Positions 21,425 through 31,872 of a DNA stretch of 64,000 nt are shown piece after piece. The DNA is from Chamaelirium japonicum. Its lineage: Eukaryota > Streptophyta > Magnoliopsida > Liliales > Melanthiaceae. The stretch's first letter is position 1. Each line of letters starts with the position of its first letter. Under the pieces are notes generated by a model, which did no database searches, had not been told where the DNA came from, and was given only the letters and a program-made list of their open reading frames with translations. Where the stretch lies: positions 25,854,709 to 25,918,708 of the forward strand of contig OX393549.1 of the NCBI GenBank assembly GCA_947650365.1. Direction: 5' to 3'. The position numbers were made by a program, and so were the translations under genes.

Positions 21425-23149
21425 TCACTGTCGATGCTTGACGGAATGATCTTGCCTGCCTTTGACAAATTCTTGGAGATGTCCTATACGTAGCAGATCT
21501 TCCAAATGATACTTTAGCCGGTGGCATTGATCGGTAGAATGCCCATGACTGCGATGGAAATCACAGTAGACTGTTTTATCTGCAGTGAACTTGGTGTCGG
21601 GCTGCAGTGGATTAGGCCATCGGAGGAACTCTTCGTGCTGAATGCGATCGAGGATTTGCTCGATTGGTAAATTCCACTCGGTGAAAGTGGTCTTCTTTGG
21701 AGGAGATCGACGTCCATCATTTCTTGACCGCTTGTTGGCTGGAGGGGCTGCTGCCTCAGCATTGTGGGCTTTGGCAGCATACTTGGAAACTTCTCTCTCA
21801 GTAGGCCTTCTCTTCGACTCTCGCCCTTTTTGAGCGACTTGATCATCTTCAACCTCAATCTCCCTCTGAATTCGATCAAACATTGCACCCAGAGAAGGAG
21901 GGGGATTGCGGATGAAGTCATTGTAGATGTGTAGATCGAAGCGGAGGGCATTCTGGAAGGCCAACATAATGGCTTCATCATCCAGATGTCTTCCAGAGAG
22001 AGTAGCATGCTCGTTGCGAAATCTCCTCGTGAAGTTGCGGAGACTCTCGTCAGCACCCATCCTTAGACGATAGAGAGAATCAAGCTTCTTCTCTGGCTTC
22101 AGATTGAGTTGATAATGATGTACGAAGAGTTTAGCCAAAACATCGAACTGGGTGATGGACCCAGCTCGGAGATTGTGATACCAGTCGAGTGATGGCTCAT
22201 CGAGACTTCCTGCGAAAGTGCGGCAGAGCACATTGTTTTCTTCTTCGTGTGGCGTTAGAGCTTGCTTGAATGCGAGGATGTGGAGAGTAGGGTCTCCTCG
22301 TATGCAGTTGAATTTGGGGAGGATAGGAGTTCTCCATCCCCTTGGAAATATTGACTCGAAAAGGCTTCGATGTAGAGGCCCGGCAGAGGAATATCCATCC
22401 CTACGACCCTGTCCTCGACCTAGAGATGGGTCAAGAGGCAAGATCGCAAGGTCTTGTTCAGGCACTGAAGTATTTGCCGGTTGAAGTCTATGTCGGAGGT
22501 TCGATCCAAGCCCACGTTGAAGTGGAATGGAAGGGGTGACTCTACTCTTTGAAGGAGCGCCTTTCATGTGGTGCTTCCTTAGTATATTGAGCTTCGAAGG
22601 TGCCCTCTTGTCGCAGTTGCGGCCAGAAGACGATTGGGAAGACTCGTCGTCAAGGCGATCCCAAACACTCTGCTTCCAGGGGGCAGCAGAGGGAGTTGGG
22701 TCGCGTCGGATCCTCTCGAGGGCAGCAGTGCCCATTGATCTCCGTTGCTCGGAGTGAATTGTATGTCGAGGAAGATCAACCCTCTCACTTGTAGAGGGAA
22801 TAGGTAGAGCGATCCCAGTCTCGGAAGCTGCTTTCTTCAGAGCATCCCTCTCAGTTGTGAGGGTGGCATTTTGCTTTGCCAATTGGAGCAGTTGAAAGTC
22901 GACCGCAGAGATTTGATAGGTCGATGGAGGGTCTTCAGCAGGAGTGGGGGCAGTTTGCCCAACCGACTGTCGTGCAGGATGGGCAAGAGGTCGATCGACC
23001 GATCTCCCACTCCCTGAGCGAACCCCCATCTCAAGAACAGCAAGGGGCTGTCCGAAGTTGAGCCTTTGACTCATTGAACGAGTCTCCGGACGAGCTTGTT
23101 GGTGAGTATTACTTCCTTCTGGTTGACCCTGGTGTTTTGTCCTCGCCAT
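21425..23149 (-). CDS. gag: Gypsy element 2 gag, intact frame (574 aa)
   Basis: This is the structural polyprotein for particle assembly and RNA packaging. The N-terminus (MARTKHQGQPEGS) is basic. A short coiled coil (DFQLLQLAKQNATLTTERDA) lies at about residues 83-103. The gag domain spans about 265-400 (LPKFNCIRGDPTLHILAFK, SLDWYHNLRAGSITQF, LDSLYRLRMGADESLRNFT). A zinc-knuckle-like CDFHRSHGHSTDQC lies near the C-terminus, at about residues 535-550. In element 3 the same frame runs on into protease, but here a stop follows HSVKHRQ. The frame is intact and about as long as the family gag. It lies 143 bp downstream of the LTR and would be expressed from the 5' LTR TATA box. Confidence 0.9.
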   Translation of the reverse strand: MARTKHQGQPEGSNTHQQARPETRSMSQRLNFGQPLAVLEMGVRSGSGRSVDRPLAHPARQSVGQTAPTPAEDPPSTYQISAVDFQLLQLAKQNATLTTERDALKKAASETGIALPIPSTSERVDLPRHTIHSEQRRSMGTAALERIRRDPTPSAAPWKQSVWDRLDDESSQSSSGRNCDKRAPSKLNILRKHHMKGAPSKSRVTPSIPLQRGLGSNLRHRLQPANTSVPEQDLAILPLDPSLGRGQGRRDGYSSAGPLHRSLFESIFPRGWRTPILPKFNCIRGDPTLHILAFKQALTPHEEENNVLCRTFAGSLDEPSLDWYHNLRAGSITQFDVLAKLFVHHYQLNLKPEKKLDSLYRLRMGADESLRNFTRRFRNEHATLSGRHLDDEAIMLAFQNALRFDLHIYNDFIRNPPPSLGAMFDRIQREIEVEDDQVAQKGRESKRRPTEREVSKYAAKAHNAEAAAPPANKRSRNDGRRSPPKKTTFTEWNLPIEQILDRIQHEEFLRWPNPLQPDTKFTADKTVYCDFHRSHGHSTDQCHRLKYHLEDLLRIGHLQEFVKGRQDHSVKHRQ

Positions 23150-23311
23150 TCAGAGAGCGAAGGGTGCAACGAGAGTGCCGACGTTCGATCAGTTGTCTGA
23201 TCAACCGAGGAGGCGAGGAAGTTTGGCTATCAAGATTGGTTGTATGCTCAACCGATCGAGTAGTAGCGGAGAGCTGGACTTTTTGCTCGGATCCCACAGA
23301 CGGTGCCAAAC

Positions 23312-24002
23312 TGTGGGGGAAAATCTTCGTGCCGACCCGAAGACTCTCGCAGCACCAGTCAATTGAAATTGAAGTTGACGTTGAAGATCGTTGGTCGATC
23401 TGTTGATCGAAGTTGAAGTCTTTGATATGTAAACAGAGATGCAATCAGAGAGATTGTTGACACGAGGTGTGATCTCGGAGTTCAGCCGAAGCCTACGTCT
23501 CCGTGCTATAGGGAGCAACCCGAATTCACTAACACTTCAGTTGAACTGACCTCGACAGGCCGAGTGTCACTGAAAACACTCTGATCTCTTCGAGAGAGAG
23601 AAGAAGATCAAAGAGAGGTGGAAGATGGGAAGTTGGAAATCCCAGAGCTCTGGTTTTTAGAACTGAGAATTCGATCTCTTTAGAATCGATCCTTTTACAT
23701 TCGAAGACTCTGCTATTTATAGGATTTTCTGGTGGTAAACGGCGGTCTCTGCTGCCGTATCTGGGGATCCTCCAGGTAAGGCTGGTGGGCTCCACTGCCG
23801 TCTTAGGGGGCCCACCAGGCAGGGCCGGTGGGTCCCGCTGTGGTATTCGGGGGCCCACCAGGCAGGGCTGGTGGGTCCCGCTGTAGTCTTCGGGGGCCCA
23901 CCAGGTAGGGCCGGTGGGTCCCGCTGTGGTACTCGGGGGCCCACCAGGCAGGGCCGGTGGGGCCCGCTGTTTGCAGACTTCTTGCCAAAATTTGCACCCA
24001 CA
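23312..24002 (-). repeat. Element 2, 5' LTR
   Basis: Starts TGTGGGTGCAAATTTTGGC on the minus strand and ends GATTTTCCCCCACA. A TATA box CTATAAATAG is at 23,713-23,722. The upstream (U3) half carries about five tandem copies of a GC-rich unit containing GTGGGTCCCGCTG and GGGGGCCCACCAGG. Confidence 0.94.
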
Positions 24003-24154
24003 AATAGTATTTAGGATTACACATTCAGTTTTTCTCTAAGGCCCAAAAAAAAATTTGATTCATTTCTTACTGGACTGCAATACTAAGGCCCAAAATTTTT
24101 TTGATTCATTTCTTACTGGACTGCAACAGGAGTGCAACAGGATGCGCGCATCGG

Positions 24155-24191
<37 letters not shown>

Positions 24192-24676
24192 CCTCTTCTT
24201 TCGAGCATGTTGTTGTGGTTCTCGAATGCTAATCTCAAATCCACCGCCCGCGATTGAGTTTTCAACTCTCCGGTTTTACAGTACTGACCCATCATGTTGT
24301 AGATGAAGTTTATACAAACTCCATACACTATGAATTTGCTGTGTGAAAAAAAATCACTGCCTTGGATTGTTTATTTAATTCCATTGCTTGTGAAGGAATC
24401 CCAACATTTTTGTTTTGACAATGAGTTGCATTGGATATGCAGTCACATCTCAGAGTTGCTTTTTTTTGTAGCTTCAGAGTACTGGAAATCTGAAAACATT
24501 GTTGTTTATTACTTGCAAATGTTGATATTATATGAATATTCCATAATTAAGAGACTTTTTTTTCCTCGGATCACAAGTAAATATGCTGATATTATAGCTC
24601 TTTTCTATCATAATTTGTCTGTTTTTATTTCACCAAACCACATTTATGTTGATGCTATGTGACTAAAATGTTTAGT
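24003..24676. other. MULE spacer right of element 2
   Basis: Upstream region of the GRF gene on the minus strand. Contains a direct repeat of about 45 bp (ATTTCTTACTGGACTGCAA at 24,063 and 24,106) and a CT tract at 24,157-24,188. No coding feature seen. Confidence 0.6.
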
Positions 24677-25044
24677 AAATAACAGTATGATTCAATGCAT
24701 TCTGGAACAATAAGTGATCAGTGCATGCTATGTTGGTGGAGTTCTTTCTCAGCAATTTGAAAATCAACTCACTAAGTGTCTTAAGCACTCAGAACTATCA
24801 CACAAAGACTAAAAGACGACAATTCTTACAGCCTTGTCAGATCCAGCAGATTTGTAACAGCAGTAGGAAAAGGACCAACAATTGAAACTGCATAAACCTC
24901 CCTGCAAATGAATATGAGCACAACATGAGCTATGTATTTGTATAGTTCATTCAAGAAAAACCGCATTCTTAGGTTTGAAGCCAGTATCCTTCCCAGAAAT
25001 TCTTAGGTTTGAAGCTATGTATTTACACAATGAATCAACACAAA
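24677..25044 (-). repeat. Right inverted-repeat arm of the MULE
   Basis: Reverse complement of 1-368. The match runs to the position paired with base 1, so the repeat may continue into 25,045-26,057, where the left counterpart is outside the window. Confidence 0.85.
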
Positions 25045-25485
25045 CAAAATCCAGAAAAGAGAACTTCAGACCTTCGACGACGGGGTGAAGAAGACAGTTC
25101 GCACGACAGGATTCAGATCTTGGCCAGAGTGGGAGGATTCAGATTTTGGCCTACGCCGGGGTGCAGATCTTAGCTGGAGCACCGAGGTGGTTGATCATCG
25201 CCGGAGCTGAGGTGCTTCAGATCTTGGCCGGAGCGGTGCGGTGAAGAGGGCGGGGGTCGGCCGGCTTGTTCTTGGCCGGCGCGGTGAAGAGACCTCAGGC
25301 CCGGCTTGATCTTGGCGGTGGAGAGGGCGGGGGTGAGGAGGAGGGGAGAGCGAGATCGGGGTTAGAGAGAGAGGGGCCGGGGGTGAAGAGGGCGGGGCGC
25401 TTGATCGTGGCGGCGGTGGAGAGGGCTGGGGTGAGGAGGAGGGAAGGCGAGATCGGGGTCGAGGTGGTGCTGTGCCGACGAGGGA

Positions 25486-25516
<31 letters not shown>

Positions 25517-26057
25517 GCTGCGCCGGCGGGGGGGGGGGGGGGGGGGGGGGGTCGGGGCCGGCCGGAACTGCGGGATCGGGGCCGGCCGGAGCTGCGGGGT
25601 CGGGGACGGCCAGAGCTGCGGGGTCGGGGACGGCCGGAGCTACAGGGTCGGGGTCGGGGACGTGGCCGGAGCCGGCGGGGTGGCTCGACGGACGGGAGGG
25701 GGTCGAGGGGGGGCTCGACGGACAGGAGGGGGCCGGGGGGTCGGGAATGGGGTCAGTTTGGGGGTTAGAGAAAGAGAGGGTCAGCGAGAATTTTTGACCG
25801 TCCGATGGAAGAGAATCGGACGGTCAGCGGAAATTTTTTTCCCGCGAGAGCGCCCGTGACCGATTGTCAGCACCCGTGACTGATTTGCCAGCCGCCTGGA
25901 TTTTCAGCCGCCCGATTGTCTTCAATCGGACGGTCAGCGACACCTGAAATTGCAGTGACAGCCCGTGAGCGAAGTTCGCCTCATTTCTCAACCGTCCGAT
26001 AGAACTGAATCGGACGGTCAGCACAGTGTCGCGGAAGTTTTTTTACGGGACGTCCCA
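25045..26057. other. GC-rich block, possible outer part of the MULE right terminus
   Basis: Very G-rich on the plus strand, with GGGGTC repeats (about 25,482-25,520), a poly-G run at about 25,530-25,550 and GGGGACGGCC repeats. At 25,798-26,030 there are three copies of a short hairpin, CCGTCCGAT ... ATCGGACGG. The block ends with the palindrome GGGACGTCCC at about 26,048-26,057, a plausible MULE end. The long open frame at 25,266-25,859 is low complexity and is not accepted as a gene. Confidence 0.4.
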
Positions 26058-26395
26058 TAGGTGAGCTGAACTGTATATCTATATAATATTTCACTACGAA
26101 TGGATAAAGAGAGCCATTCGATACAAACATAAGAGGCGGTTAAAAAATTTGATGGCTAAGATCTCTATGCATTGGGTAGTTATACCCATCATTTTTCGTT
26201 CATGCCTACGAGTCCTGTGATCATATGCCAGGCCAGATACGCTTGCATTGTAATAGTTCCGGATGAATAGCAACGGTTCATGATGCTCTCTATCATTGGA
26301 TTACAACGTTCCGGATGAATCGCAACGGTTCAGAAATAACAGTTCGGATTGCTGTCTTTTCTCTCTCTATCTCTCCATCTGTAGTCCGATCTCCA

Positions 26396-26398
<3 letters not shown>

Positions 26399-26487
<89 letters not shown>
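26399..26487. repeat. (CT)n microsatellite, about 88 bp
   Basis: Pure CT repeat. The plus-strand open frames over 26,296-27,114 run through it and are not credited. Confidence 0.98.
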
Positions 26488-26488
<1 letters not shown>

Positions 26489-27240
26489 GCCCCACTCTCT
26501 CTACCGCCCCCACGATCCCATATCTCTACATCCCACGAACTCACTCCCCGCAGTTACGCCAACCCACCGATCTGTCTCTCCCCGTCAGTTCACCCTCCCT
26601 CCCTGATTCTCTCTCTCTCTCTCTTTCTCCCCCCATCAGTGAAGCCCCCTCCCCCCACACACAAGATCTCTCTCTCTCTCTCTCTGATTCTCTCTCTCCT
26701 TCTCCTTCTATAGCCCTCGAACCCCTGCCTCTACCCCCTCCTGCAGGCCGGGGGATCCCTCGACGCCCTCATCGGTGGCCTCCGCGTCGCTTGCAGGCCC
26801 GATCCGACCGAATCTCCCAGATCTGGTCCTCGCCGGGGAGCTCTGGTAGTGTTGCCGATGAAAATCAAGGTCAGGTCTGGTCGCGGTTGCCGGTGGAGCT
26901 CGAGGGCTGTGCTCACCGCTGGGCGCCAGGCCGGGACCATCTCGCATCCGAACCCGCACGGCCCTCGAGGTCGAGCCTCCTGCTCTCCTGTCAACCTCGA
27001 GCACCTCCGGCGACCTCGAGGAGGAGCAAGAGGGCTGCCGCTAGCCTGTCGAGTCAGGGCAAGGCGGATTGGGGATCTGTGCTACGGCAGGCCGGCCGTC
27101 TGTCCGTCCGTTGAAGAAGTTTCCCACCGTCCGCCCGTGCGTCGAAGCCGCTGCTCACCGTCCGTCGAAGCAGCAGTGAGGGTCGCACCAGCAGTCGGTG
27201 ATGGGCTGGATCCAGACCCCTCCCCGATCTCCACAGGAAG

Positions 27241-27310
<70 letters not shown>
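27241..27310. repeat. (CT)n microsatellite, about 70 bp
   Basis: Pure CT repeat. Confidence 0.98.
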
Positions 27311-27313
<3 letters not shown>

Positions 27314-28678
27314 TTTGGCCGATGCAAGGAGTGGCCGGCGCGGAGCATAGAAGAGGAGCAGCAGCTCCAGTGAGGCTCGCACCAGCAGTAGGTGAGGGGA
27401 TGGATCCATAACCCCTTGCCCGATCTCCTCAGGCAGATCCGTTGCCGGGGAGGGACTGGATCCAAATCCCCCTCCCCCGATCTCCTGCTCAGGCGAGGGT
27501 TGCACCAGCAGTCGGGGAGGGGCTGCATCCAGATCCCCCTCCCCCGATCTCCTACTCTGAGCATCTGGGGATCCTTAAGGTTCGCAGCTTCCCCCAGGTC
27601 CCCGGCACCCAGTTCCAGCGGCAGTGGCGACTTCAAGCTGAAGCATGACATCCAAAGCGGGGTGGCCGCCGGCGGTAGCATCTTTTATTGTTCTGTTATT
27701 CCTTTGGTTCTTATCTTTTAGGGTTCAATTCTATTGTGTTCCTTCTTCTTCCTCTAATTTTTATCTTTTTCCTCTTTTGCAGCAAGCCAGGAGTTTCGGT
27801 ATTGTGACAATTGGACCCCTCGGAGATTTTCCCCGGGCTCAAAAAAGTAAGCATTACCTGTCATCGACCATTGAAATAGGAGTAAAACTGCAATAATGCA
27901 GTAATTTATTGAAGCTTATTTTGTGCTTTTGGTTTCATTGTTTGGTTATAGTTATAAGTTTGTGAATCTAAGTTTTTTGTTTCTAGGGCTGAACAACATT
28001 TTAAGCACATTCTAAGTCCGACTTCCCGGTGAGATCCGATCTGATCTCTATTCTAATTGAAAAAAAAAAAAAGAAAATTCTGATCTCTGTTCTCGATCTG
28101 ATCTCAGTCCGGTGGCCCCTTCTCATCGTTATTATCATCCATTGGGGTTTTAGAGAAAGTGAGAGGAGCAGGATTTGCTATGTTATTTTTTCAGTTTTCT
28201 TCAAGCATTTTTGGATTTTTTTATGTACAGCCGAGATTAGGGGCCTCTTTGCTTATGTTAGTGTCGCCATGGGTGTACAACGAGCTGATAGTTGTTTTCA
28301 CTAGCCATTAGATTCTGGAACTTCACGAATGTTTCTGTTTTTATCTATTGAACCACACAGGGGCCCCTTTGCATCTGGGAATTCCATCTTTTCATTTTCT
28401 GGAATGAAGGAAAACGTTTTCAAATTTTTTTCATGTAATACCAATTCCCATATTCTCAATTCCCATTTATGTTTTGATGGAGTATGGAGTGTATTTAGAG
28501 TAGTTTTGGAACAGATTTTTATATGTTTTAGTGTCTTATTTAAGATTTGATGCAATTAGCTTTTGGCAATGATCGACCTCGCTCCGGGCACTGACAAATC
28601 CCCGATCGGCCAAGGTAAAAACCCTAATCACTCATTTTCCCTTTAATAAAAATTCTTCCCTGAGGCTCACAGAACTGT

Positions 28679-28689
28679 GGAGAGAGAGA

Positions 28690-28740
<51 letters not shown>
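28679..28740. repeat. (GA)n microsatellite
   Basis: GA dinucleotides with one TAA interruption near 28,690. Directly upstream of the oxidoreductase fragment. Confidence 0.97.
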
Positions 28741-28745
<5 letters not shown>

Positions 28746-28783
28746 CTATTAGGTTTTTTTTTTCATCCAAATAGACATTTCAG

Positions 28784-29328
28784 TCACCAACCACGCCCTC
28801 TTTCTCAGCTACCAGCCCTCGCAGTCAGCTAAGACCCTCGATCCCGTGGTCTACCGTAGACCCACCGGTAAAACCCCCAAAACAAGAACTCAGTATTTCA
28901 TCGAACACTTCGATTTCTCGAATCCAATTGTTTGCAAAACCGATCAGGAGAGGTGTACATATGTGGGATGATGGAGGAGGCCGAGGCGCCGGACGATCCA
29001 AGAGATCATGAGCGACGGAGCGTTGATCGGGATGCTGCACAAGATCGTCGAGGCGGTGTCGACCCACCTGAGGGACGGGGAGGCCGAGGTGGTGGCGGAA
29101 CATGCCTGCTTAATGTCCTGCATCGACGATAGCATGCCGGTCATCGGGGAGATCCCGGGGGTCGAGGGGTGCTTCGTCGCAACCGAGCACAACTGTTGGG
29201 GCATCCTCAACGGCCCTACGACTGGCGCGTCCCTCGCCGAGCTCATCCTGACCGGCCGCTCCACCGCCGACCTTGCCCCCTTCAGCTCCTCTAGGTTTAC
29301 CCAGAAGGGCTCAAGGCTGCATAAATAA
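28784..29328 (+). pseudogene. FAD-dependent oxidoreductase (DAO family, TDA3-like), C-terminal fragment
   Basis: Intact relatives are flavoproteins of the D-amino-acid oxidase fold. One exon (28,784-28,867) follows TTTCAG and reads HALFLSYQPSQSAKTLDPVV to a GTAAAA donor. The next (28,948-29,328) follows GATCAG and reads GEVYICGMMEEAEAPDDP. A +1-type frameshift near 28,995 moves the rest to another frame: LRDGEAEVVAEHACL, PVIGEIPGVEGC, VATEHNCWGILNGP, stop at 29,326-29,328. The usual VATGHSCWGILNGP has G changed to E. The N-terminal FAD-binding half (GGGVIG-type motif) is not found upstream. A polyadenylation-like AATAAA lies at 29,365-29,370. Family call is from memory of plant homologues. 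Confidence 0.75.
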
Positions 29329-29364
29329 TGTGAATGGAAGTCTGTAACCTGTAATGTGTTCTGA

Positions 29365-29370
29365 AATAAA
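29365..29370 (+). terminator. Polyadenylation-like signal after oxidoreductase fragment
   Basis: AATAAA 37 bp after the stop codon. Confidence 0.45.
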
Positions 29371-31199
29371 GTTTTATATTTCTACTACACAGTTGAAGTT
29401 TGTTTGGATTTCAATTCAGAGTTGATACATGTGGTTGGGTTGGTTGGTCATTGAAGCATGGTCCTTAATTTTTAGACAAATTATAAAAACATCCCCTGAG
29501 CTGTACCCCCGGCCCCCAATTTCACATTGGTCCCTTAATTTTTTTTTAGCAATATCCTAAAATGCCGTTCTTAATATGGCTAAATATGTTTTCTAAATAT
29601 TATTTATGCCGACTAGGATGAAGATAGTTTGGTATGAAAATTAAGTTTGATGATTGAAATTTGACAGAACAAGGAACACCATTACTCCTTTATTGCTCCC
29701 ATAGAGCACCTTGATCTACGCTTTGTGCTTCATGATCAATTGCTTCTCTTAGTCTGGATTAGAAATGTTCTTGATATCTGCAACAATATCCGGCTTCGAT
29801 GTATATTAACAACAAAATCAGACTTTCTTTTAAAAAAGAACTCATCATTGTTTTAAAGAATGAGCCCAAATCCAACATAGAGTTGGATTAGCTCGGGTAT
29901 TTGCATCAGATTTTAATTCCGGTAAGCTTTTAAAATTCGATAAGTATCTGGGTAGGATAATTTGATACATCAGATTTAGCAAAATTAATTTGGATTAGGC
30001 ACCGGTATTGGCATTTTGAATCGGATTTTGAATTTGGTATTTTAAATCGAAAATCTGATTTCAAAATTGCCAATATTTAAAAATCCGATTCAAAATGCTC
30101 GGGTATTGGATCAAATTTCAAAATACCAATTCGTTACAAAAATACCAAGATTTCAAAATCTAATTCAAAATGCTCGGGTAATAGATCAGATTTCAAAATG
30201 CCAATTCGTTTCAAAAATACCGAGATTTAAAAATACAATTGGATGCCAAAATTTTAAAAATACCAATTTGATTTTTCATACTATTTTTTTAAGTTTAAAG
30301 GTGACTAATTATTGTCTTGCATCTTCACATAATGTGAATGCTCTCGCTGAATGTGGGCGCCCCTCCGAATGTTCGTGCCGACAGACATGACCATTACTAC
30401 GGTTGTATTTTGTTCTTTTGCTTAAAATTAATTACTGAATCTGTTGATATAATTAGAATGTTCTATTTTGTTCCAAAGCATAATTTGCTGTTAATGGAGA
30501 TCAAAGGCACTTTTGAAAGGAAACTGTATATTTGATGAAATGATCAACAGTTGGAGGGGGTCACCCAGAGAGGCAGCTCTGGGGGTCTCGGATTGTCTCC
30601 TTCAGCATGTTGCGCCCGATACGGCCGTTGCTGAACTAAATAACATAGAGCCTTGGTAATATGTATTAGCTCAGGATTTGACAGAACCATTAATATGTGT
30701 TTCCATTATTCTTTGATATATTAAAGTCATGGATCTGCATTTGTAATAGCTTCTAATTTTCTTTTTTATGTGTTTGTAATTGATCATGGATGGTATGGAG
30801 ATGCTTGCCATTTTGAAGGGCTGAGTTGATCCTGATAGTTGAGAGAGAGAGAGTGAGAGAGAGAGAGAGAGAGGATCCCACGTACAATCCTTATTCAATG
30901 AAAAGCACAAACTTCATCAAGTCCAATAGTGATTGGCTCTTGGAATAATGTGGGTGCCCACGTTGAAAATGGACCTCGCGATCTAATGTGGGTGTGCACG
31001 CTGAACGTGGCCGTTGCCAAACTAAATTTGTCATCCCCGTCAGTGTTTTGATGTCGAATGTGGGCATTCCCACCGAATGTGGGTGCTGTAGAATGAATTT
31101 TGACTACCTCGCCGAATTTGGGCACATGCACCGAAAGTGTTTGACTAATAGGAGATTGTCACCGATGGGGTCGGGGTTGGGGTCATCGTGTTTCCGGGG

Positions 31200-31202
<3 letters not shown>
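29371..31202. other. AT-rich intergenic region
   Basis: No gene. Degenerate direct repeats of about 75-90 bp with AAAATGCTCGGGTA and CCAATTCGTT lie at 30,010-30,260. Clusters of GAATGTGGGCG and CCGAATGTGGG phrases occur at about 30,345-30,375 and 30,945-31,130. At 30,372-30,402 the phrase CGTGCCGACAGACATGACCA resembles a decayed Helitron 3' hairpin. A GA tract lies at 30,841-30,872. Confidence 0.5.

Positions 31203-31258
<56 letters not shown>
31203..31258. repeat. (CT)n microsatellite
   Basis: Pure CT over 56 bp. Confidence 0.98.
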
Positions 31259-31260
<2 letters not shown>

Positions 31261-31621
31261 GTGCAGGTGCCGTCGCTGATCACCGAAGGAGGGAGGGGAA
31301 CAGACTCAGCAGAGAAGGGGAAGAGTGTGCAAGGTGATCCCATGATAAAGTAATTTTACATCACTAAAACTAATTAAAATTTACATCATTAGAATTAAAT
31401 ATTGTCACCGTCATCAATATATTGTCACTGCTCTATAAATTTTTTGCAATTCCATCAAAATCTTTTGCGTGCACTCAAAATTTTTTGCCTCGAAATCTTT
31501 TGCCGCACTCAATATTTTCTTTCTACCCTCTAAATATTGTCACCTCCCACAAAAATATTTTTGACACCTTTTAAGTATTGTCACTTTCCTCAAAATGGTG
31601 TACTGGCCCTCGAAATCTTTT

Positions 31622-31648
31622 GCGTGCCGAGCGGCACGGGCATTACTA

Positions 31649-31649
<1 letters not shown>
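31622..31649 (+). mobile_element. Helitron-like 3' terminus
   Basis: A GC hairpin (CGTGCC GAGC GGCACG) is followed by GGCATTA and the Helitron 3' signature CTAG (31,646-31,649), with host T next, inside a TA array. Helitrons end in CTRR about 10 bp after a hairpin and insert between A and T. Two more ends of the same design are at 44,365-44,394 and 45,621-45,650. The 5' TC end was not located; 31,340-31,621 is probably part of the element. Confidence 0.55.

Positions 31650-31697
<48 letters not shown>
31650..31697. repeat. (TA)n microsatellite
   Basis: TA dinucleotides with a TG interruption near its end, between the Helitron end and a sequence starting GGGGCATGCTAT. Confidence 0.95.
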
Positions 31698-31810
31698 GGG
31701 GCATGCTATGCTGCGGTACACTAGGAAGATCTCCTCAATCTTAGGATACTTAAGAATATAAAAAATCTTAAAGGATGAAAAATGTGCATTATGGGATATT
31801 GCTCAAAGAT

Positions 31811-31814
<4 letters not shown>
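31698..31814. mobile_element. Possible MITE between TA arrays, starts GGGGCATGCTAT
   Basis: The first 12 bases are identical to the end of the foldback MITE at 53,869-54,018, and the piece is flanked by TA arrays on both sides in the same way. The opposite inverted end is not recognisable, so this may be a truncated copy. Confidence 0.35.

Positions 31815-31868
<54 letters not shown>
31815..31868. repeat. (TA)n microsatellite
   Basis: Pure TA over about 54 bp. Confidence 0.97.

Positions 31869-31872
<4 letters not shown>

Larger units (their letters stand above)
14985..24002 (-). mobile_element. Gypsy (Tat-like) LTR element 2, pol deleted, TSD AATAG
   Basis: LTRs of 691 bp at 23,312-24,002 (5') and 14,985-15,675 (3') are flanked by AATAG (14,980-14,984 and 24,003-24,007). 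A primer-binding-like site TGGCACCGTCTGTGGGA is at 23,292-23,308. In element orientation the order is gag, a short pol remnant, hairpin repeats, an antisense three-exon gene, a long tandem array, 3' LTR. Only about six LTR differences are visible (about 1%), so insertion is recent. The antisense gene between pol and 3' LTR is known from several Tat-clade elements (for example Grande gene 23). Compared with element 3, about 4 kb of protease-to-integrase sequence is gone. Confidence 0.93.
1..25044. mobile_element. Mutator-like element (MULE), nested, left end outside window
   Basis: Two arms in inverted orientation, 1-368 and 24,677-25,044, bound this unit and are about 97% identical by eye. 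Between them lie a FAR1/MULE-type transposase near the left arm and a convergent GRF zinc-finger gene near the right arm. Two gypsy insertions with exact 5-bp target duplications (7,725-14,681 and 14,980-24,007) account for about 16 kb, so the original element was about 9 kb. The left repeat already runs at base 1, so the true left end and the 9-10 bp target duplication typical of MULEs cannot be seen. The right end may extend to about 26,057. The MULE assignment rests on the transposase plus long inverted repeats. Confidence 0.7.
26058..28783. other. CT-rich intergenic region with exon-like pieces
   Basis: Holds a tandem pair with TTCCGGATGAAT and GCAACGGTTCA (about 26,258 and 26,309), CT microsatellites, and three to four copies of a degenerate unit with CACCAGCAGTCGG and CCCGATCTCC (27,180-27,560). 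One exon-like stretch (27,782-27,846) lies between TTTTGCAG and GTAAGC. No product recognised. Confidence 0.5.

Noticed and set aside
25266-25859. Long plus-strand frame rich in Gly and Arg
   Set aside because: It follows a GGGGTC/GGGGACGG repeat with a poly-G run. It is low complexity in every frame and has no recognisable domain.
26296-27373. Long Ser/Leu- and Pro-rich frames
   Set aside because: They run through CT microsatellites and degenerate repeats; composition alone explains them.
28240-28400. Possible MITE with AGGGGCC(C/T)CTTTGC phrases
   Set aside because: The two similar phrases (28,229 and 28,362) are direct, not inverted, and no element boundary or target duplication was found.
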